A model generated the notes under the pieces. The model saw only the letters and a list, made by a program, of their open reading frames with translations, did not search any database and had not been told where the DNA came from. Positions 1 to 12,696 of a stretch of DNA of 64,000 nucleotides are shown in pieces. Position 1 is the stretch's first letter; every line of letters starts with the position of its first letter. Source of the stretch: Antrodiella citrinella (Eukaryota; Basidiomycota; Agaricomycetes; Polyporales; Steccherinaceae); NCBI GenBank assembly GCA_004802725.1, contig SGPM01000001.1:310001-374000 (forward strand). The letters run 5' to 3'. Position numbers and translations under genes: made by a program.

Positions 1-1515
1 GAAGGCGAGGGAGAGTGTTGCGGATAAAGGGAGGAAGGAGGGATGGAAGGTGTTGGGCGGAAAATCCGAGATTGGCGAGAGTCGGTTCAACTCGGTTGAC
101 AACCCTGATCGCTCTAAACTCTTTAGATTCACTTTTGCGTTTCGTTCTTGCCAGCTCAGCTCGTGAAGACGTTCACAGTCTATGAACGACCTCTCCTTTC
201 GTATTCTACTTTCCTAGTGCCACCGAGCAGGAGGGAGGATCGCGGTGGGTGTTTGGTAGAGTGGCTATGTTCTCGAAAAGGAATGGCCTCACACTGCCGC
301 TCGATGAAACATCTCCATTCCTCCCTCTCTCGGCCTCCGTGAGCAGAGGTTCAACGTTCTCAACTTCACAACGGAGCTCCCTTTGAGGATCGTAGCTCAC
401 CATCCTTGAGTATCCAATTCTTTTATCCTACATCCGCGATCCGGGTCCCTCTACTCCGAGCCATCCTCCTCCCACTGCCATTCTTCTTCTCGCTTGGACT
501 CTCGGCAGTTGCAGCCTGCAGGTATTGCATCCTTGGCACTTGCAGATCATGTGCATCGTTGTGTTCCCCCTTCGTCGGCCCCCACTCACCTCCCATCAAT
601 CATACTTATCATTCTTCGACACTCTATCCTCCGCGACGTCCCCATTGCCGCGTCATCGCATTGGCTGCCCCGCTCTACACATGGCGGAGCCGGGAAGATA
701 TCGTGATAAAATGACCCGAAGCCTGATTACCCTCTTGCGTGATCCCCCACTCTATCAACTAGCTGCTTTGTTAGATTACCCTATGTTTTTTGATGCCCTA
801 CGCATTCGTTACGGCAGACTCTGCACCTCGAGGTCGAAGCCGCAAACCCATAATCCATCCACATCAGATGCTACAGGCTTCCCTTTCACTGGCACCCGCG
901 AACCTTCTCTTGTTCGAACAATCGTAGATGCATCATCCAAAGCACATCGATCATCATGCATAACCTTCAAGTTGCCAGCACGGCGAGGCAAATTGTCACA
1001 TGCAGATCCTCATAAATCATGCCTAGGAGTGATTTCGACCCCCGCGTTGGTGGCTTCGCAACATCTAGGCAGCACCAGAGCCAGAGCGGCAACAACTTCT
1101 CACACGAATGCACAGCACTGGCAAGACATGCGAATTGAGAAGCAGTCGTTATTGCATGCGCACATTCATGTCAAATCATGACATACCTGCACGAACATCT
1201 TCTGTTGTTGCGCTCAACTGTCATGTCTGCAATCGAGATATTGAGACACTGATCATGACATACATCCTCCGGCGTGCGCGGATTCACATGCATGGCGGAA
1301 CTCAGCCGTGCAAGTTGTCCAAAGTTCCGCAGCCTATCGGCGCGCACTCTACTGGCGGATGAACCTGCAGAACATAAGGGTCATGGCTCTAGAAACCCCT
1401 ACACCCACCTTCCAGTTCATACAGAGCCTTCCAGACAGCCACAGCGTGGGATTAAAGGTAAAATTGATGACATATGTTACATTGTACTGCACCTCGTCTA
1501 TTGGAACGAAGACCT
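1..1515. other. No gene assigned
   Basis: I see no convincing gene here. Several open frames exist, the longest reading 525-1181 on the plus strand, but their translations show no recognisable domain, no splice-linked continuation and a composition typical of chance frames (many S, H, R and C). The stretch around 410-680 is rich in C and T on the plus strand. The first 60 bases are purine-rich and could be the 5' end of a gene lying to the left on the minus strand, which the window cannot show. Confidence 0.4.
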
Positions 1516-2804
1516 CTAATATGGCACTTCGTTGAACAGTTTCGATACGCTCTCTCCATAGTGACTTCTCCTGATAACTTCCGCGAGCACGTTTCCAATG
1601 TCTATCACCTCGATCTTCGAGCACTTTGCGACATTCTCTTCCTGTGGAAGCGTGTTCGTGACGACGAGCTTCTCCAAGGTGCTGTCCATGACCGTCTGCA
1701 GAGCATTACCGCTTAGAATGCCGTGGGTTACCAGACCTTGGACTCGCGTCGCGCCTGCTTCGGAGAGATGCTGCGCCGCAAGGCATAATGTCCCACACGT
1801 GTCGGCCATATCATCGACAAGGATCGCGACCTTGCCTTGGACGTGCCCGACGAGGACCATGCGCGATACTTCGTTCGCTTTCTTGCGCTCCTTATGGAAC
1901 AGTGCAAAGTCGACACCAAGCCTGTCCGCCATGGACGTAGCTCTTTGGCCACCGTCAGCGAGTGGCAAAACAATCCTGTGGAGCGGCGACATACCTCTTA
2001 GCTCCACCGGCGTCGGGCGAGACGATCACCAAATTGGCCAGGTCAAAGTTCGTCCGGATGTATTGGATGGCAGATGGCTCTGCATACAACTTTTTGGCAA
2101 GGGGTGAGACAACGGCAAGGACTGAAACGGCAATCCACTTACACTGCAAAATCGTCTTGTGAGCTAAAATTCATACACCGGAATGCGGAAACACGTACTT
2201 GTCCACAGGTACGTCAAAAAACCCTTGAATTTGTGATGCGTGCAAGTCCATAGTCTTGCAAGAATCAGCACGAGACAACAACACGTTGCAGGGAAGACAT
2301 ACAATGACATGATCACAGCCCGACTTTTGAATGATGTTCGCGACCAGCTTCGCTGTTATGGGGGCTCGGCTTTTGTCTTTTTTGTCCTGACGTGCGTACG
2401 GGAAGAGGGGCACGACGGCGGTGATGCGTTTGGCACTGGCGATCTTGCAGGCGTGGATCATGATGCAGAGTTCCATGAGTGCAGTGTTCACCTGCCCGCA
2501 ACCGGTGCTGACAATGTACACATCGTCTTCGCGGACACTCTCGGTGATCCGCACGCTCGTCTCGCCAATCCCGCTCCTCGTTACATCCGCCTTTCCGAGT
2601 GGCACACCCAACCTGTGGACGAATAGGTCTCGTTAACAGGATGTCGTGAAGGGGAATGGTATGGTATATACCGCCTTGCGATTATATCAGCAAGCTCGGT
2701 GTGGCTGGTGCCTAAGATTTTTCACCAGGTTGAATGCGAGGGGAACGAGCAACCATGGAAAGAGACATACCAGTGAATAACTTAATTCCATTTCCAGTAA
2801 ACAT
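1516..2804 (-). CDS. prs: Ribose-phosphate pyrophosphokinase (PRPP synthetase)
   Basis: Makes phosphoribosyl pyrophosphate from ribose 5-phosphate and ATP, the precursor for purines, pyrimidines, histidine, tryptophan and NAD. Exons in transcript order: 2771-2804, 2672-2711, 2303-2612, 2199-2254, 2143 (one base), 1995-2089, 1516-1942; they sum to 963 bases, 320 residues, the usual family length. Family features read directly: GTSHTELA near the N-terminus, [29 protein letters not shown], and the PRPP-binding loop [10 protein letters not shown]. The C-terminus [13 protein letters not shown] (YGESVSKLF here) is typical. The splice between exons 4 and 6 is the odd part: a single-base exon restores the conserved DNLYAEP, while the alternative (weak donor GTGTTT at 2194, acceptor AAAAAG) inserts one tyrosine. 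Fungi usually carry several PRS paralogues; which one this is I cannot say. Confidence 0.93.
2143..2143 (-). other. prs: Candidate 1-base microexon in the PRS gene
   Basis: Exon 4 ends in GAC AA before a strong donor GTACGT (2198). The next acceptor TTTTGCAG ends at 2144, followed on the minus strand by a single T and at once by a consensus donor GTAAGT (2142). The following acceptor ends at 2090 and exon 6 opens with TTG TAT GCA. AA+T gives Asn, so the protein reads VDNLYAEP, the family consensus. Both flanking introns would be 53-55 bases, normal for this genome. Confidence 0.6.
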
Positions 2805-3417
2805 GTTGGCTCGATTCCATGAACCGTATGAAAGACAATAATGATAATATTCAAGAGACGGGAGAGAAGAAGGAGAGACTCTAAGGTGGCGTCAATCAAG
2901 CGCCTGTAAAACAGTGGTCACGATGATCATTCTCACCGTGACCATCGTTGTCACGTCACACTCTGTTGACCCGTTTCGGCAACTTCTTGAAGATTCAACG
3001 TTCAACGCCCTCGTCACTCAATTCATTTTATGAATCCATATTTCTGAACGAAAGACTCGGATATACGAATGGATTGTCTTTCTTCACCTGCCACTCTAAG
3101 GGCGACTTCCAAAAGACTCGATCAACTTCGGCGGTATAACCGTGGCAGTACTAGTCTGCAAGGGCCTTATCGGCACAGTTCATAGCTCAATGGGGTCATG
3201 GCCTGCGTACTTTGGTTACACAAGCACCCGATAGACTCATGGAGGACTGCGGTCAGAATCAGCATTCGCTCACTTCAGGAGACGAACGTGCCAGTGGTAC
3301 TACTACATAACGCACTCCATTATTAGCCAGGCTCCTCAAGATCCCCGCCCCCTGAGCATCCGGTCTTCCCTCATCTCTTGCTGAGGTTCTAGTCCTGCAA
3401 TATCGTCATAGACAGCG
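2805..3417. other. Divergent intergenic region, PRS / oxidoreductase
   Basis: Upstream of both neighbours, so it should hold both promoters. I see no further gene, no repeat and no clear TATA box. Confidence 0.4.
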
Positions 3418-5636
3418 ATGTCAGAGAAGAATGGCAAAGCGGAAAGTCCTGCGCGGAAGCCTGTGCCAGAGTCGCCTGGTTATGCGCGGGGAAAACGAGC
3501 GTATGGAATGATCATGACTGCGGTCGTGCTCCTCGCACTTTCAAGCAACCCTTTCGGAATCTTGGAACATATCCTGCGTACGTTCTTCTCCTCTGCATGT
3601 TCTTTCGCACAGCACATTTCATGCTTCTATAACTTAGCCGCACGCTGGTCGAGCAAGTTCATCATTTCACGATGTCGTTGTCTCTACGGAGAACCCTGTT
3701 GGCCCTCTGAAGCCTCATTTGCACGTCTCGCAGAGGAAGTCTCCCAGCCACTCTTGTATCCCAAACCTCCTGGAAGTGCCTGCTACCCAGCTTCGAGCCC
3801 TAGCGGCGACTGCTCCGCAGTGCAGGAGGCTAATGACAACGGCATATGGCGATCCGGACATCCTGGATCCATGCAGAACTTGAACTTTGAGTCCCACATA
3901 TTCTGCAACGGCACGATCAGCGCGTGCTATCTGAACGCTAGTCTTGGGATACCGTGCGAGCAGGGTAGCGTACCGGTCGTTGGTGTGGATGCGCGAAACG
4001 AAGCAGATGTATCCGGTGCTGTAAGGTTCGCAGGAAGAAACCATTTGAGGCTTGTCATCAAAAATACGGGGTACATTCAGGGTCTCGTATCTCAGCCTAA
4101 ACCGTACTAAACTCATCACAGGCATGATTACTTCGGCCGCAGTACGGCTCGTGGCTCGTTCTTGCTGTGGACGCACCATCTCAAGGACATCGAATACCAC
4201 GAGACCTTCACACCTGTTGGTGGCAAAGAAGTGATTGAAAACGGTGAGCCTCCATCAAATGTATTCATGAAGGTGATCTTGCTTACTGTGTACCTTTCCA
4301 GCCATCACTCTTGGTGCTGGCGTGCAGTGGGTCGAGGCGTATGACGCCGTCGCTAAACATGGCCGTGTCATCGTTGGTGGAATAACACTCGGCGGCTCGG
4401 TCGGTGCTGCAGGAGGTTGGGTCACCGGAGGTGGCCATAGCGTGCTCTCCGCAACACATGGTCTAGGTATGTCTTTCTTGCTTGTACAGTCAGCGACTGT
4501 CCGAGCTAAGTGCGACCCAGGTGTCGACAACGTCGTTCAAATGACTGTAGTCCTGTCGAATGGGGAACCAGTCATCGCGAACGATCATCAGTACACCGAT
4601 CTTTTCTGGGCGCTGCGCGGAGGTGGAGGAGGTACATTCGGCGTTGTGACGTCCGTAACATACCGAACACACCCATCTACCCCACTCATTGTCGCATACT
4701 TCCGCACAGCAATCGACAGTCCCACTATAGGTCCCACGGTCGCTCTTAGAAGACTTGTCACAGAATTTGTCCGGATGATGCCTCAACTGTCGGATGCCGG
4801 TTGGGCTGGCTACCCAGGTATTGAGCCTGATCCGGATACTGGCGTCCCTTCGTTCTCAGTAACTATGCTCGCTCCAAACGTCTCTTGGGCAAAAGCAAAC
4901 GAATCCCTCAACCCGTTCTTTGAATATGCGCATGCTGTGGCCGCTAATTCGTCATACGAAGCTGGTGGCTCCGTCAAGGTTCATACTAGCTTCACTGTTC
5001 CTGTGCAGAACTTCGATACTTGGGAGAGATCGTTGTTCCGCAAAACTGGAGCAGTCGGTGGCCGCGTCTTGCTGGGGTCGCGCCTTATTCCTCGGGATAT
5101 TATCGAAACAAAGTACGATGAGCTCGGTGAAGAGATCGCGCAGTACTCAAGTGCTGGTGTATAGTGTGTCCATATCTCCGGTCTTATATCCAGTGTTTAC
5201 ATTGACATTCGTTGCAGCTTCCTAGGCGGCGGCTTCACATCGACAGTTGACCCGGATTCCGTCGCTGTTAACCCCGCCTGGCGTAAGGCCCTCATGCACC
5301 TAGTATTCTGGAAGACATGGCCTGAAGGTTCCTCCTCTGAGCACATTCAAGGAGTGGATGACTGGATCAGGTCACATGTCGAGAAACTGACCGCTATCGC
5401 ACCAGACTCTGGCGCATACTTCAATGAGGTATGTTCTATGTCCACTTCGGAATCATCATATGCTCACCGCCTACCAGGCATACATGCACCAGCCAAACCC
5501 TCAGTACACCTTCTTCGGCTCGCATTATGCAAAGCTGCTGTCTGTCAAGCAGAGATACGATCCCAGAGGACTTTTCATCGTCGCCAAGGGTGTAGGTCAC
5601 GAACAATGGGACGAGTCGATCAATTGTCGCGTCTGA
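3418..5636 (+). CDS. FAD-linked oxidoreductase, berberine-bridge-enzyme (BBE) type
   Basis: Predicted flavin oxidase of the FAD_binding_4/BBE family, which oxidises sugars, alcohols or alkaloid-like substrates; the substrate here is unknown. Exons: 3418-3577, 3638-4070, 4122-4243, 4302-4466, 4521-5163, 5218-5428, 5478-5636; 630 residues. A hydrophobic stretch at about residues 31-47 follows a basic N-terminus, suggesting a signal anchor or signal peptide. RCLYGEPCWPS is the typical family opening. The PCMH FAD domain includes PVVGVDARNEADV and NTGHDY, whose His is the usual covalent FAD site, then GGWVTGGGHS and ALRGGGGGTFGVV. The BBE tail reads YDPRGLFIVAKGVG. The Cys used for a second covalent FAD bond in plant BBE is absent (GWVTGG), so only single attachment is expected. 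No biosynthetic cluster surrounds it. Confidence 0.9.
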
Positions 5637-6216
5637 TTATCCCGTGGTTCACACGTTAAAATTCGGGGGGAACTAGCGATAGTGTGGATTGCATTGCCAA
5701 AGTAGACCTACGACGAGACTAGGACGTCGACAGTCGATAGAGTACGAGGGATCAGGGACTAAGCTACAAGAACTAACACTGGTGATATATGGAATGAATG
5801 ATAGCTAACGATCTAAAACGACTGGAGTGAACAACAGTATTCTCGATTGATCAAGCGACAACAAGAAGAGACATGGCGTCCCTGGGGAGGAAAAGCGGGT
5901 TACACGATGAATGAATGGAGAATATAAACGTGACAGAGGGGGATGCCTGCATTCTGGAGAATGCATGCAGGTGAAAGTAAAGCAAACGAGGACGAGGGAC
6001 TATATGGTACAGTGGGGGAAGGGATCAGGATGAGATAGCACGCACGCAACGACCATCAATATACGATAGAGAGATTGAAGAATGGAAACAGCTTACACAG
6101 AAAGGAACGTCAGCAAACTATAAAGAGACGTTGACTTAACTACTTCAGACGGGGACCAGATAAACATCATGCTACAGTTTGGTTTGGGAGTTGGGTTGCG
6201 GATATAAAAATATCGT
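5637..6216. other. Convergent 3' intergenic region
   Basis: Between the 3' ends of the oxidoreductase (+) and dcp2 (-). It is A/G-rich on the plus strand and has no coding potential. I see only presumed 3' UTR sequence. Confidence 0.4.
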
Positions 6217-8721
6217 CTAAGCATGACTGCCCATAGTGGCCGAGGGTGCTGTGGTCACTGCGCGAGGTATGCCGGGAGCGTTGAGTATAGATAATAAATG
6301 GGCATTGGCGGGATTAGGTCGAGAGGCTAGATTGTACGTGGGAGAAATCGGAGGGGCAGTGAGTGGACCAGACTCGCTCAGTGTGTTGGAAAGGTACTGA
6401 GGAGGAATTACGCGGAGGGACTGCTGTTGGGGATATTGATGTTGAGTGAGTTGGGGTGGTGGCTGCTGGTATGACGGAGGCGGTGGGCCAGCTGGGTGTC
6501 CAGGCGGGAAACCCAAATGGTGTGGCTGGTGAGGAAGCTGATGAAGTTGGCCGAATGGCCTCGCAGCAGGAGCGAACTGATTGCGAGGACTCACACCGGC
6601 CATCATGAACCGAAGCTGCTCTTCGTTCATGCTGGCCCGTGGCATGTGCGAAAACGGTGCATGATGAAAGTTGTTACTTGTCCTTGATCGTACAGTGAAT
6701 GGATCGTGTTGGAGAGGGTTAGGCATGAAGCCGGTGGGGAAGTTCGGGCCGACCGGACCTCCGGGGCCCAAAGGATGCGTGGCATGAGGTGCAGCAATGC
6801 CAGCACCGGTATGTGCTTGGTACATTGGTACGTTCGGCGGGTTCGACCTTAGCATATTGTCCATGACTTGCATTTGTCTCTCCAGCTTGGGAGTCATCCG
6901 CTCCGATTCCCTTGCTATATTCTCCAACATGGTGAGATACTTCATCTGCTTCGGGATTGCCGCAGGGGCGGCGCGAGTGAAGTACGGGGAGATATCAGTC
7001 GATAATCCGGGGTTGCGCCTAGTTGTGCGAGGGGAGACCGGAGAAACACCCCCAGAACCTTGCGTGGCCGACTGAGGAGTTGTCTGAGGGACAGGGGAAC
7101 GTGACGACACGAATGGAGAAGGAGCGCGATGCGGGTTAGAACTCTGCAAAGGTGTTGGCGAAGGGCAGACTGTATGCGTGACGCTTGGAGGGCTCTGTGG
7201 AGGCACAACTCTCGCTGGTCGAGTGTTATGGGGCTCAGATGCAGGGGCAGGCGAGGCGGGGAGAACGCGCGATCGTGGAGTGTCAGGTCTCGCGGTTTCT
7301 TCGGAGGACTCAAAAGCAGGCGTAATTTTCGCCGACTTCGTCAACGAGCTCAACAGGAATGCCAAGTGGGAATCGGGTGGGACATTCTCAGCATGGCCAT
7401 TGATGCCATTCATATGGTGTGGCGAGTCATCTGAATGGTTGACCATAGGCTCACTATACTGCGGGGACGGTGTAGGTGGTTCAGTGTTGTCAGGTTCGGA
7501 TGAGTGCGTGCTGGCTGGTCCAGGGGGATTTGAGTGGAGCGGCGGTGCATCGCCGGTAACTTGAGACTGCGGATCAGCAGCATTACCATTTTGCTTGGTT
7601 TTGCGGGGCTTGCGATCGTGAATGAATTGCTTGAGTGGACTGATGGAAAACATGAATACGAGCATAAATGCGAGAAGAACCGACTTACAGAATGAAGGGA
7701 TTGACAAGATAGAACTTCCCGGACGCCGGCTGTTGCCCTTTGCGCTTCCATGACGGTAGATCGGTCAACTTGAACCACGAAATTTTCTGCACACACTCTC
7801 AGTACAATTTCAGACCTAGCCGATCATCAATGCTCACGCTGATCTCTTTTCGGGTTCGTGTTGCGAAAGGGAAGTCCTCCGGGATGTTGGGAACAATAAA
7901 AAGAGATATTGACTGTCCACTGTTCACCATTTCTACCATGTCGCTAGGGTCTAGACGAGAATCCAGATCGTAGCCTGTTTCTTCGAGTACCTATGGAGCG
8001 AAGAGGAGCTCAGTCAATCCAAGTCCCAAAGTATGAGACAAATCTCTGACCTCCCGTATGGCACATCTGAACTTGGGTTCCTGCTCGTTGATCTTCCCCT
8101 TTGGGAAACCCCAGGCCGAAGTTGCCTTCCAACCCTTAACCAGCAGACACTGCGGCACAGTGTTAACAATGACCAGACGGAGGAGTGTATAGAATGCACC
8201 TTGTCCCATGTCTCGTTAAGCATTATTGCACCACACACTGGGACTCGAGTCTTGTAGGCCAAAAAGCTTTGGAATGCCTGGTCGTGATCGTGGCCAAAGT
8301 TCTTGAGGAACGGGCATACGTTGAACAAGCTGCTTGAAAACTTCTTGAGAGTCATGGTGGGAAGACTAGTATCTTCCTCCCGGATGAAGTCTTCGTAGTA
8401 CCAGTGTCTGAAGTCATGGCCACAGTGTGAGTCGACCTCAAACCGGAACTACGACGGTATAGACTGACGCCTGCTCGACTTGAAAACAAACTCGCTCCAG
8501 AGAGGCAAGTTCTACTTCTGGAAGGTTGAGAATGAAGCGACTGTGGCGAGAAGACAATGAGCAAGAGGCGATGGGCAAAGCGAAGGGTGGCCTTACCTTG
8601 AGAGGTCTTCGAGGCATTCGTGAAGTTTCTGTTGAACTGTCTGTTGATGTGATTTGTTTCTGTGATTGTGGTTGGAAGGAGGGGCTGTTATTTCTGGGGA
8701 TGAAGAGGATGAAGACGCCAT
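6217..8721 (-). CDS. dcp2: mRNA-decapping enzyme subunit 2 (Dcp2)
   Basis: Catalytic subunit that removes the 5' cap from mRNA in the 5'-3' decay pathway and in P-bodies, with Dcp1. Exons: 8597-8721, 8469-8540, 8200-8407, 8051-8149, 7838-7990, 7689-7786, 6217-7639; 725 residues. The N-terminal regulatory domain is clear (EDLSSRFILNLPE, LERVCFQVEQAHWYYEDF, FLAYKTRVPVCGAI). The Nudix domain follows, with the box at residues 153-175: GKINEQE, then CAIREVLEETGY, carrying the REVLEE metal-binding glutamates. Box B follows at SWFKLTDLPSW and FYLVNPFI. The last exon (about 470 residues) is a disordered Pro/Ser/Gln-rich tail, as in other fungal Dcp2 proteins, where short motifs bind Edc3 and Pat1. 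Start chosen at the first ATG before the conserved domain. Confidence 0.96.
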
Positions 8722-9056
8722 GGTGATGGCTCGTTGGAGAGTGAAAGTGAGGACAACGGTGAAAGATAATAAGGAGGGCGATGAGAGTCGGGTTCAAGTA
8801 CCATTTCCGCTTGTGGGCCCAAGTCCCACAGGAGCATCCAGGCGTCTAAGCAACGATCACGTGTTCCTCTGCGTTTGTTCACCTCGCATTCAGTCTCAGA
8901 CGCGACAACAGAGTACAATGCCGTGGCACCAGCTGGCTTCATAGATGTCGGGTATCGCTATGCGTATGCGAGGGAGTAATACAAGAGAGATGCAGACAAG
9001 AAACAAAACAATGCATAGATGAAGGAGCGTACTGTAACCAACGACAAACGCGAAGG
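8722..9056. other. Promoter region of dcp2
   Basis: Between the dcp2 start and the INCENP stop, both on the minus strand. It holds a CACGTG palindrome near 8860 (in GATCACGTGTTC) and no other gene that I can see. Confidence 0.4.
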
Positions 9057-12000
9057 CTACCTATATCCCATCCTCTTCTCGTACGCCTTCTCTTCCTCGG
9101 CCGTAAGCTGATCCGCGCCAGACCAGTTAGCGGAACTGGTTCTTGCTCTAAATCGACTCGTTCTCGTCCGGAATATCTCCTCCATACGCAGAGGCCTAAT
9201 TTGACCAAATATATCATCCGGATTCATCGTACTCTGCTGCTGCAAAGTTTGACGCAGTTCCGGAGACTGCGCCCAGCTCGGCGGGTCGAACTTCTTCGGG
9301 CGATCTTCATCATCCGAATCAGAGTATTCGCTGTTGATCTCTGGGAGCTCAATGCTCTCGCTTGCAACCCGAGGCGGCTGAGCAGCTTGGATCTGTGCTT
9401 TGACTCTATTTGCCATCTGCGAATGAACTACCTGCGCCGGATCCAAATCATCCATATGCATTTGCTCCGCTTTGCCCTTGCCTTTGAGGGACGAGGACGT
9501 GCTCTTCAGTGTGCTAGACGATGCCACAGTCTTGACAGTCTTGACGGCTGGGTCTTTGACGGTGGATGAGCCGGTTGCCAGTGAGGACTGTGAGGGTTGT
9601 TTCATGGCCGACTTCAAAGGTGGCCCGGTCTTCGTGGTAGGAGTGGCGGCAGGTGCTTTCCCTATGCGAGAAGGCTGATCTCTGGAGGGCGGCTTTTTCG
9701 TTTCGACCTTCTTCTCGGGCTCGACTGTAAGCTTTCGCTTCTTAGTGGTGTCTTCCTCAGTGACCTGTAATGCAAACGGTTGGTTCAATGAAATCAAAAT
9801 TATATCTGACAAAACGTGCCTTCTTGGTGGTGCTTCTCAACGGCCGTTTCTCTGTCGTGTCCTCTCGCTCTCTCTTACGCTTCTCGATCTCGTCCTTGAG
9901 TTTCTTTTCCTCTTCTTGTACGCGGACTTTCTCCTCTTCGGCTTTCCTCTGCAGAGCTTGCTGACGACGCTGTTCCATATCACGGAGGCGCGTGGCTTTC
10001 TTCTCCGCCTCTTCATGTTGCTATTCTCAACGCGTATGAGTTGCGTGCATACGTAATAGGAAATAGTACGAACCTTCTTCGCTACCACAGCAGCTCGTTG
10101 AATACTCTTCACTGGTTCAGCTTTCGTCTTCTTACTGCCACCCAGCACACTGGTCATCAGCTTAGTCGCTTGTCCAAAGAATCCAAGCTGCTGAGACTGC
10201 GACGACGATGTCGATGCCATCGATTGCTGACTTTGACTGCGATGACCAGTCTGAGGCTGCAAGGATTATAAACCTTCTGTAATGAACCAGCAGAAAGCAT
10301 GTACTTACCACAAGGCTGATAGTGGCTTTACCGGCAAGAGCGAGATCTTCGAGCTCGCTATCTGCAGGTAAATCGTCGTCGTCCACATCTATGTCCATAT
10401 CGGCCAAATCGTCTTCCTGTCCTTCCTCTTCGACATGTTGTGGCTGGAAGCTGAAAGGACCACGCTCAGGAATGCCCTCGAGAGCGTCTGTCACATTCTG
10501 AATCTGTTGCAAACGATCCGTGTCGCCCTTCTGGCTCGTACTTCTGCCAGTCGTCGTAGTCCAGGTCATGGTATCATCTTTGTCCGAGGTCGCAAGTCCA
10601 AAGGGGGTCCATATCTGACTCGACTTCAGATTTTCGTCCACGCGCCAGCTGTCTTCATCCAGCGGATATTCTTCCTTCTCCTCCTCCTCCTGAGTATTCG
10701 GCATGCTTGACTGTGTGTCCTGAGTATTCGGCATCCAAGCGGGGATATCGTCCTCTTTGTCGAATATGTGATCAGACTGGACGCTTGCTTTACTAGATTG
10801 GGCGGAAAGCGGATGCACTTTCGACGAGCCAGAAGAAGGCATACCAGAATTTACACCGAGAGCCATCGCGGGCGGTAGTGAGAAAGGATGCCCTACAGGG
10901 AGCTTGAACGAGAACTCCTTCAGATTGGTAGCCTGAGGTGCCACGGGAGGTGGCGCAACAAATACAGGAGGTGGCTTGCTGAATACAGGCGGCGGGGCAA
11001 CCGCTTGCGACAATCGAGTAGGGAGACGTGGAGAATCAGGAGGAGTAGTCGATACGCTGGTATCGGCCAACTTGTTCGAGGAGTCGGTATCCATACTAGC
11101 TTTGCCCTTGCCTTTCGACGAGGTGACGAGATCGGAAACGCTGAGTCTACGTTCCGGAATGTTGTTCGAAGCGATGCCTTGTGCTGGAGGACTGCTGTGA
11201 CCGTCTATAACGACCTCCGTGTCTTCCTCTTTATTGCGCTCTGCAACTCTGGCCTGAGCAGCTGCTCGAGCCTCAGCTAAGGCCGCTGCAGCGTTGCCAC
11301 CCAGAGATTTGCCCATGCTTTTGCTACGGGCTCCAAAGCCTTCGACAGTACGCTTCAGCTTATCCAAAGCGCCTTCGTCTTCAGAAAGGTCAGCAAGAGC
11401 GACGGTAAAGTCGTCCTGATAGGTAGAAGATACGCTGGGCCTGACCAAGGGAGGAGGACCCACTGCGGCTTTCAGCGTCCGTGATTCCGGCAGTGACTCA
11501 GGGTCCAACGACTGAGGCTGGGTGAGTGGAGACTGCGCTGGTTCAACAAACTTCGCAGATTTAGGTTTCCTGTCTGTAGCCTGCTCTGTGACATTCTCCG
11601 CCTGACCCAACATCTCGCCGCTCTTCCTCTTCTTGTTAGAAAGCAATGCACCCATACCAACGAAAGATTCTCCAGATTTCTTTCCTACAGTCATCTCCAG
11701 TGCTTTGACCTCCTTGGCTTTCGTCAACCACGACGATCGCTTGCCGCCTAGAGCTGCTGCTGGGGTCTGTGCCAAGTTCGGTGCTACTATAGTCGATGAA
11801 TGTTCCCGAGTAAGCTTCATTGATTTGCGGAGCGGAGAAGGGGCGGGAAGTCCAGCGAACTGAGACATGCTGGGCTTACGTGCCAAGGTGGGGACATTGG
11901 AGATCACGTTGTCTATTTCGCGTCCATGCGTCATAATGTCTTTCGGTGAGTCAGGAGCGAAAGAAGGGGGTTGTGGAGAGATACGACTGCGGTCCTCGTC

Positions 12001-12681
12001 GTCTTCAGCAATGACGGAAAGTTCCTGAGCGAGCAGCGGTTCTGAATCTTCGTCTTCGTCAACATGCATGGCCAGACTGGCTTCCATATCCTCATCCACT
12101 ACACGGACCTCGACTTCGGGAGTGTCAGCGCTCTGATCGGCCACCGGCGTTCTGGAGTCGAGCTGCATTCCTTCCTCCACACTGACAGCAGGACTGACTT
12201 GCATCTCTTCTGCGGTGTTCAGGACCACTTGAGGAGGGGTTAGAAGAGCTGAGACTTCAGGAGAGAGACTGGAGGTATCGACAGTATGTTCCTGTTCCTT
12301 CGCGTCCAGGAGCGCTTTGTGGAAACTGTTGACCGGGACAGCATTCTCCTTCTCTGTGACGTTGTCCTATTTTGCGTGTAAGGCCATAATCAAAGGATGT
12401 AGCAGAATACATACCTCGAGTGAGATGATATTCGCGGGACCAACTTTAGTTGTGTTGTTATGTCGTGGTTGTTTGCGCGTAGCCTTCTTGCGACTAGGGG
12501 TCTTGAGCAGCTCGTAAACGGACCTTCAAGTAGTCAGATTGACATGTATAGGTGAGAGTGGAATAGAGGCTCACTCTTCTTTGGGGCGCGTGAAGACGTT
12601 ATCCAAGTAGTTGTCGAGGAAGTCGAAACCTTGCTGCTGAATTTGCTGATCGAGGAAAGCGCGGCCAGGATCCTGAGCCAT
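9057..12681 (-). CDS. sli15: Inner centromere protein (INCENP / Sli15)
   Basis: Scaffold of the chromosomal passenger complex, which carries Aurora kinase to centromeres and the spindle. Exons: 12575-12681, 12415-12523, 10309-12366, 10074-10256, 9820-10020 (or 9811-10020), 9057-9764; 1121 residues. The N-terminus (DQQIQQQGFDFLDNYLDNVF) suits a survivin/borealin-binding CEN box. A long disordered Ser/Pro/acidic middle follows. Exon 5 encodes a highly charged E/K/R helix (EKKLKDEIEKRKRERED), as in the single alpha helix of INCENP. The C-terminal IN-box is well kept: PPSWAQSPELRQTLQQQ, NPDDIFG, then RTSSANW with the TSS motif phosphorylated by Aurora. The exon-5 donor is ambiguous: GC donor at 9819 or weak GT donor at 9810, both in frame. 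An in-frame ATG at 12696 would add five residues. Confidence 0.93.
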
Positions 12682-12696
12682 AGTGAAGCGAATCAT

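Noticed and set aside
525..1181. Plus-strand open frame of 218 codons near the left edge
   Set aside because: No domain, no plausible neighbours by splicing, and a residue composition of a random frame.
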